From Sporomusa termitida (GTDB lineage: Bacteria; Bacillota; Negativicutes; Sporomusales; Sporomusaceae): 64,000 nucleotides of DNA. The number at the start of each line of letters is the position of its first letter. The stretch's first letter is position 1. This document shows, in pieces, positions 62,096 to 64,000 of this stretch. The position numbers and the translations under genes were made by a program. Below the pieces are notes generated by a model that was not told the DNA's origin, ran no database searches, and saw nothing but the letters and a program-made list of their open reading frames with translations. The stretch covers positions 2,046,001 through 2,110,000 of the forward strand of contig NZ_CP036259.1 of the NCBI RefSeq assembly GCF_007641255.1. The letters run 5' to 3'.

Positions 62096-62743
62096 CTATT
62101 CATTATTTATGCCGCAAATATCAAGCAAGTCTTCCATAGTGTTAAGTACATAATCAGGCTTTTCAGCTAACAGGTCTTGCCAATCGAGGCGGGTCCAGCG
62201 GACTGCCGCTGTTTTTACCCCGGCGGCGCGCGCACTGGCCAAATCAAAAGGACTATCCCCGACCATCAGGCACTCGGCTGGTGCCTGCTTAATGTGTGCC
62301 AGCGCCAGTTGTACAGGCTCAGGATCAGGTTTATGCCGGCGGCATTCCTCGTGGCCGATGACAACAGAGAAATATTTGGCCATGTCAAACAGGCGCAGTC
62401 CGCGGATGGCCGTGGCTTTAGTTTTTGAAGTCACAATCGCCATTAGTAAGCCCGCATTGTATAGTTTGTGAATGGCTTCAGCAATGCCGGCAAAGCCGGT
62501 TGTCAGCTGATCGTGGTGGGCCAGATTGAATTCTCGGTAGGTGGTAATTAAAGCTTCAACCTTATCAGGGCCATAATACTCCATGGCATCTTTGAGCGGC
62601 TTGCCAAAGAAAGCATAGATTTCCGGGGGCGTAAGCGGCTGCCCGTAATGCTGCGCAAAGGTGTGTTGAAAAGAGCGGACAATCAGGTTGGACGTATCAA
62701 TCAATGTACCATCCAGATCAAATAAAATTCCCTTAATTTTCAA
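62096..62743 (-). CDS. HAD-superfamily pyrophosphatase/phosphatase PpaX-like
   Basis: 215 residues from TTG 62743 (AGGAGG 5 nt upstream; an in-frame start at 62773 lies above this RBS). HAD motif I FDLDGTLIDTS, motif II TSKTKA, and motif IV MVGDSPFDLASA. Similar to PpaX/Gph phosphatases. First gene of the methylthioadenosine operon after a terminator. Confidence 0.82.
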   Translation of the reverse strand: MKIKGILFDLDGTLIDTSNLIVRSFQHTFAQHYGQPLTPPEIYAFFGKPLKDAMEYYGPDKVEALITTYREFNLAHHDQLTTGFAGIAEAIHKLYNAGLLMAIVTSKTKATAIRGLRLFDMAKYFSVVIGHEECRRHKPDPEPVQLALAHIKQAPAECLMVGDSPFDLASARAAGVKTAAVRWTRLDWQDLLAEKPDYVLNTMEDLLDICGINNE

Positions 62744-62771
62744 TGTTGCCTCCTGCAAGCTTAATGTAACC

Positions 62772-62806
62772 AAAACAGGAGCCTGAGTTTCAGGCCCCTG
62801 TTTTTG
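62772..62806. terminator. terminator upstream of the HAD gene
   Basis: AAAACAGG..GCCTGA and TCAGGC..CCTGTTTTT with one mismatch and a short loop; T-runs on both strands. It ends the transcript of the TIGR04086 gene and isolates the salvage operon. Confidence 0.78.
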
Positions 62807-63006
62807 CTCAGGTTATTGGCAGACAAATAGTCTCTGCCAGCTTATTAGATAATGAGCCGGAATTCATATGGTGTTTGATTTTCACAGATGCTGCCATTGG
62901 AATACAAAATAAATTAACTTAATGGTTCTCCGGCGGGTTTCACTTTGATTCCTTAGTATAGAAATTCAAGCTTATTGGCCGAATCCCTGCAATTCATTAC
63001 TAAAAA

Positions 63007-63423
63007 TTACAAATTTACGCCAATAAAACCACCCAGCGCTCCAGCCAGGCTGCCGGCGGCAAATTTATTACTCAGCATCAGCCAGGATATTTGTTCCTGA
63101 CCCAATTCTAACCCGATACCTACCGAGAACAGTACATAGATTATGCCGACAGCACCACCGATAATCAAGCCTTTGGCCGCTACCTGCCTGGCGGCATAGA
63201 TGCTGCCGACAAAAATGCTGGTGGTTGTTACCGCGACCATAATATATTCGATATAGGTATCAATAAATCTATTTTCGGATATCAGGCTAATCAAAGAAAG
63301 GAGTAGGGCACAAACAAGCGATACACCTATGCTAACGGCAACTCCTTTAAAAATAGCCAGAGGTATATTGGTAATACGCGGAGTTTGCGGGTAGTTTCTT
63401 GTCCGTCTGGAAACTTTGGCCAT
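63007..63423 (-). CDS. TIGR04086-family membrane protein
   Basis: 138 residues with four membrane segments and a basic N-terminus (KVSRRTRNYPQTP). The pattern of helices with Gly-rich last pair (AAGSLAGALGGFIGVNL) matches TIGR04086/YrzE proteins of unknown role in spore-formers. 76 bp after surE. Confidence 0.75.
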   Translation of the reverse strand: MAKVSRRTRNYPQTPRITNIPLAIFKGVAVSIGVSLVCALLLSLISLISENRFIDTYIEYIMVAVTTTSIFVGSIYAARQVAAKGLIIGGAVGIIYVLFSVGIGLELGQEQISWLMLSNKFAAGSLAGALGGFIGVNL

Positions 63424-63499
63424 AGTACTCCCTCCTGAACAGTCTTTTACTGTAAATTATGCAAATGGACAGCCAAATATGCCGGACTCAACGATAACT

Positions 63500-64000
63500 T
63501 TATAACTCCCAGGTCTCCATTGCCTTTATTATGCCATAATTGGTCAGATCAAAATGTATTGGCGTAATTGATACCCGACCGTTTTTGACAGCGATAATAT
63601 CAGTATCCGGGTCATTCTCACTTTCTGATACCTTGCCGCTCATCCAATAATAGATGCGTCCGCGGGGATCCTGCCGCCGTTCAAAGGTGTTCTCATAGCT
63701 GCGAACACCAAGCTTGGTGACCGCAATGCCTTTAAACTGCTCTTCCTTCAGTGCCGGTACATTGACATTAAGCAAAGTATTAGGCGGTAAACATTTAGTA
63801 ACCATTTTCTCCACGATTTTCCGGGCCATTTTAGCTGCCGGCATGAAATCAAACGGTTGCCAGCTGTCCAGCGACATGGCTATCGCCGGCAGTCCATGTA
63901 ATGCGCCTTCAATTGCGGCACTGACTGTACCTGAATAGAGTATATCAGTACCTAAATTTGAACCGTGATTGATTCCCGACACAATGATATCCGGCCTGTC
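63500..64000 (-). CDS. surE: 5'/3'-nucleotidase SurE, C-terminal part
   Basis: The frame is open at the right edge; about 166 residues remain, beginning DRPDIIVSGINHGSNLG, the SurE metal-site motif. Then GTVSAAIEGALHGLPAIAMSLDSW and LLNVNVP. SurE hydrolyses nucleoside 5'- and 3'-monophosphates. The internal GTG 63982 is not a start. Confidence 0.95.
   Translation of the reverse strand, partial: DRPDIIVSGINHGSNLGTDILYSGTVSAAIEGALHGLPAIAMSLDSWQPFDFMPAAKMARKIVEKMVTKCLPPNTLLNVNVPALKEEQFKGIAVTKLGVRSYENTFERRQDPRGRIYYWMSGKVSESENDPDTDIIAVKNGRVSITPIHFDLTNYGIIKAMETWEL

Overview
The window reads as chromosome of an endospore-forming, Gram-negative-walled Firmicute of the Negativicutes, most likely Sporomusaceae (Sporomusa/Pelosinus-like). 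This is inferred from: sporulation genes (spoVS with a sigma-H-type promoter, spoVK, CotF-like coat proteins, a collagen-like exosporium protein with a sigma-K-type promoter); strict-anaerobe metabolism (ferredoxin-linked 2-oxoacid oxidoreductase, PduL, radical-SAM enzymes); and the gene order recA-recX-rny-spoVS and miaB-mutS-mutL-miaA-hfq. No rRNA, tRNA, CRISPR array or intact insertion sequence was seen.

Layout. 1-26.2 kb (+): end of ftsK, rodZ, ygiQ, a solute-binding protein, rimO, cinA, a DEAD-box helicase, recA (LexA box inside its promoter), recX, rny, spoVS, pepA, a PHP phosphoesterase, a P-loop/Asp23-like protein, a DUF3870 protein, two half-size TSUP proteins, then miaB-mutS-mutL-methyltransferase-miaA-hfq. 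26.3-36.7 kb is the accessory part: a molybdopterin-binding (TOBE) protein and a DUF2325 coiled-coil protein (-); a three-gene cassette (+) of a UreG/HypB-like GTPase, an ABC ATPase without permease and a leaderless substrate-binding protein; a coiled-coil protein (-) preceded by five GTTAAC palindromes; a FimB-sized tyrosine recombinase whose promoter carries repeated CTCACATAAT motifs; a hidden 34-residue gene; an HtrA protease; and a Cys-rich protein preceded by a hairpin with the same CTCACA core. 36.7-46.1 kb (+): spoVK with a GTPase, a UbiA-like membrane protein and small proteins; hflX with an N-terminal JAMM-type motif; a methionine-gamma-lyase-like enzyme; TPR, PRC-barrel and VanW proteins. 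46.1-49.0 kb (+): spore-surface genes. 49.0-64 kb (-): a leaderless trypsin-like protease, a patatin, a methyltransferase, the four-subunit 2-oxoacid:ferredoxin oxidoreductase, pduL, an ASCH-like protein, an aminotransferase, the SAM by-product salvage group mtaD-ahcY-mtnA-mtnP, a HAD phosphatase, a TIGR04086 membrane protein and the 3' part of surE.

How the genes work together. The first part is DNA repair, RNA modification/turnover and envelope housekeeping. The minus-strand operon at the right end recycles S-adenosylhomocysteine and methylthioadenosine. The best candidate for an undescribed system is the cassette at 29.3-32.3 kb: a GTPase with a metallochaperone-like E-x-x-G-x-C-x-x-C loop, an ABC ATPase and a substrate-binding-fold protein, all apparently cytoplasmic and with no permease, next to a molybdate/pterin-type binding protein. 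It may be an intracellular metal or cofactor delivery machine. The second candidate is the set of palindrome-controlled genes at 32.4-36.6 kb. Identifications rest on recognised motifs; no database search was run.
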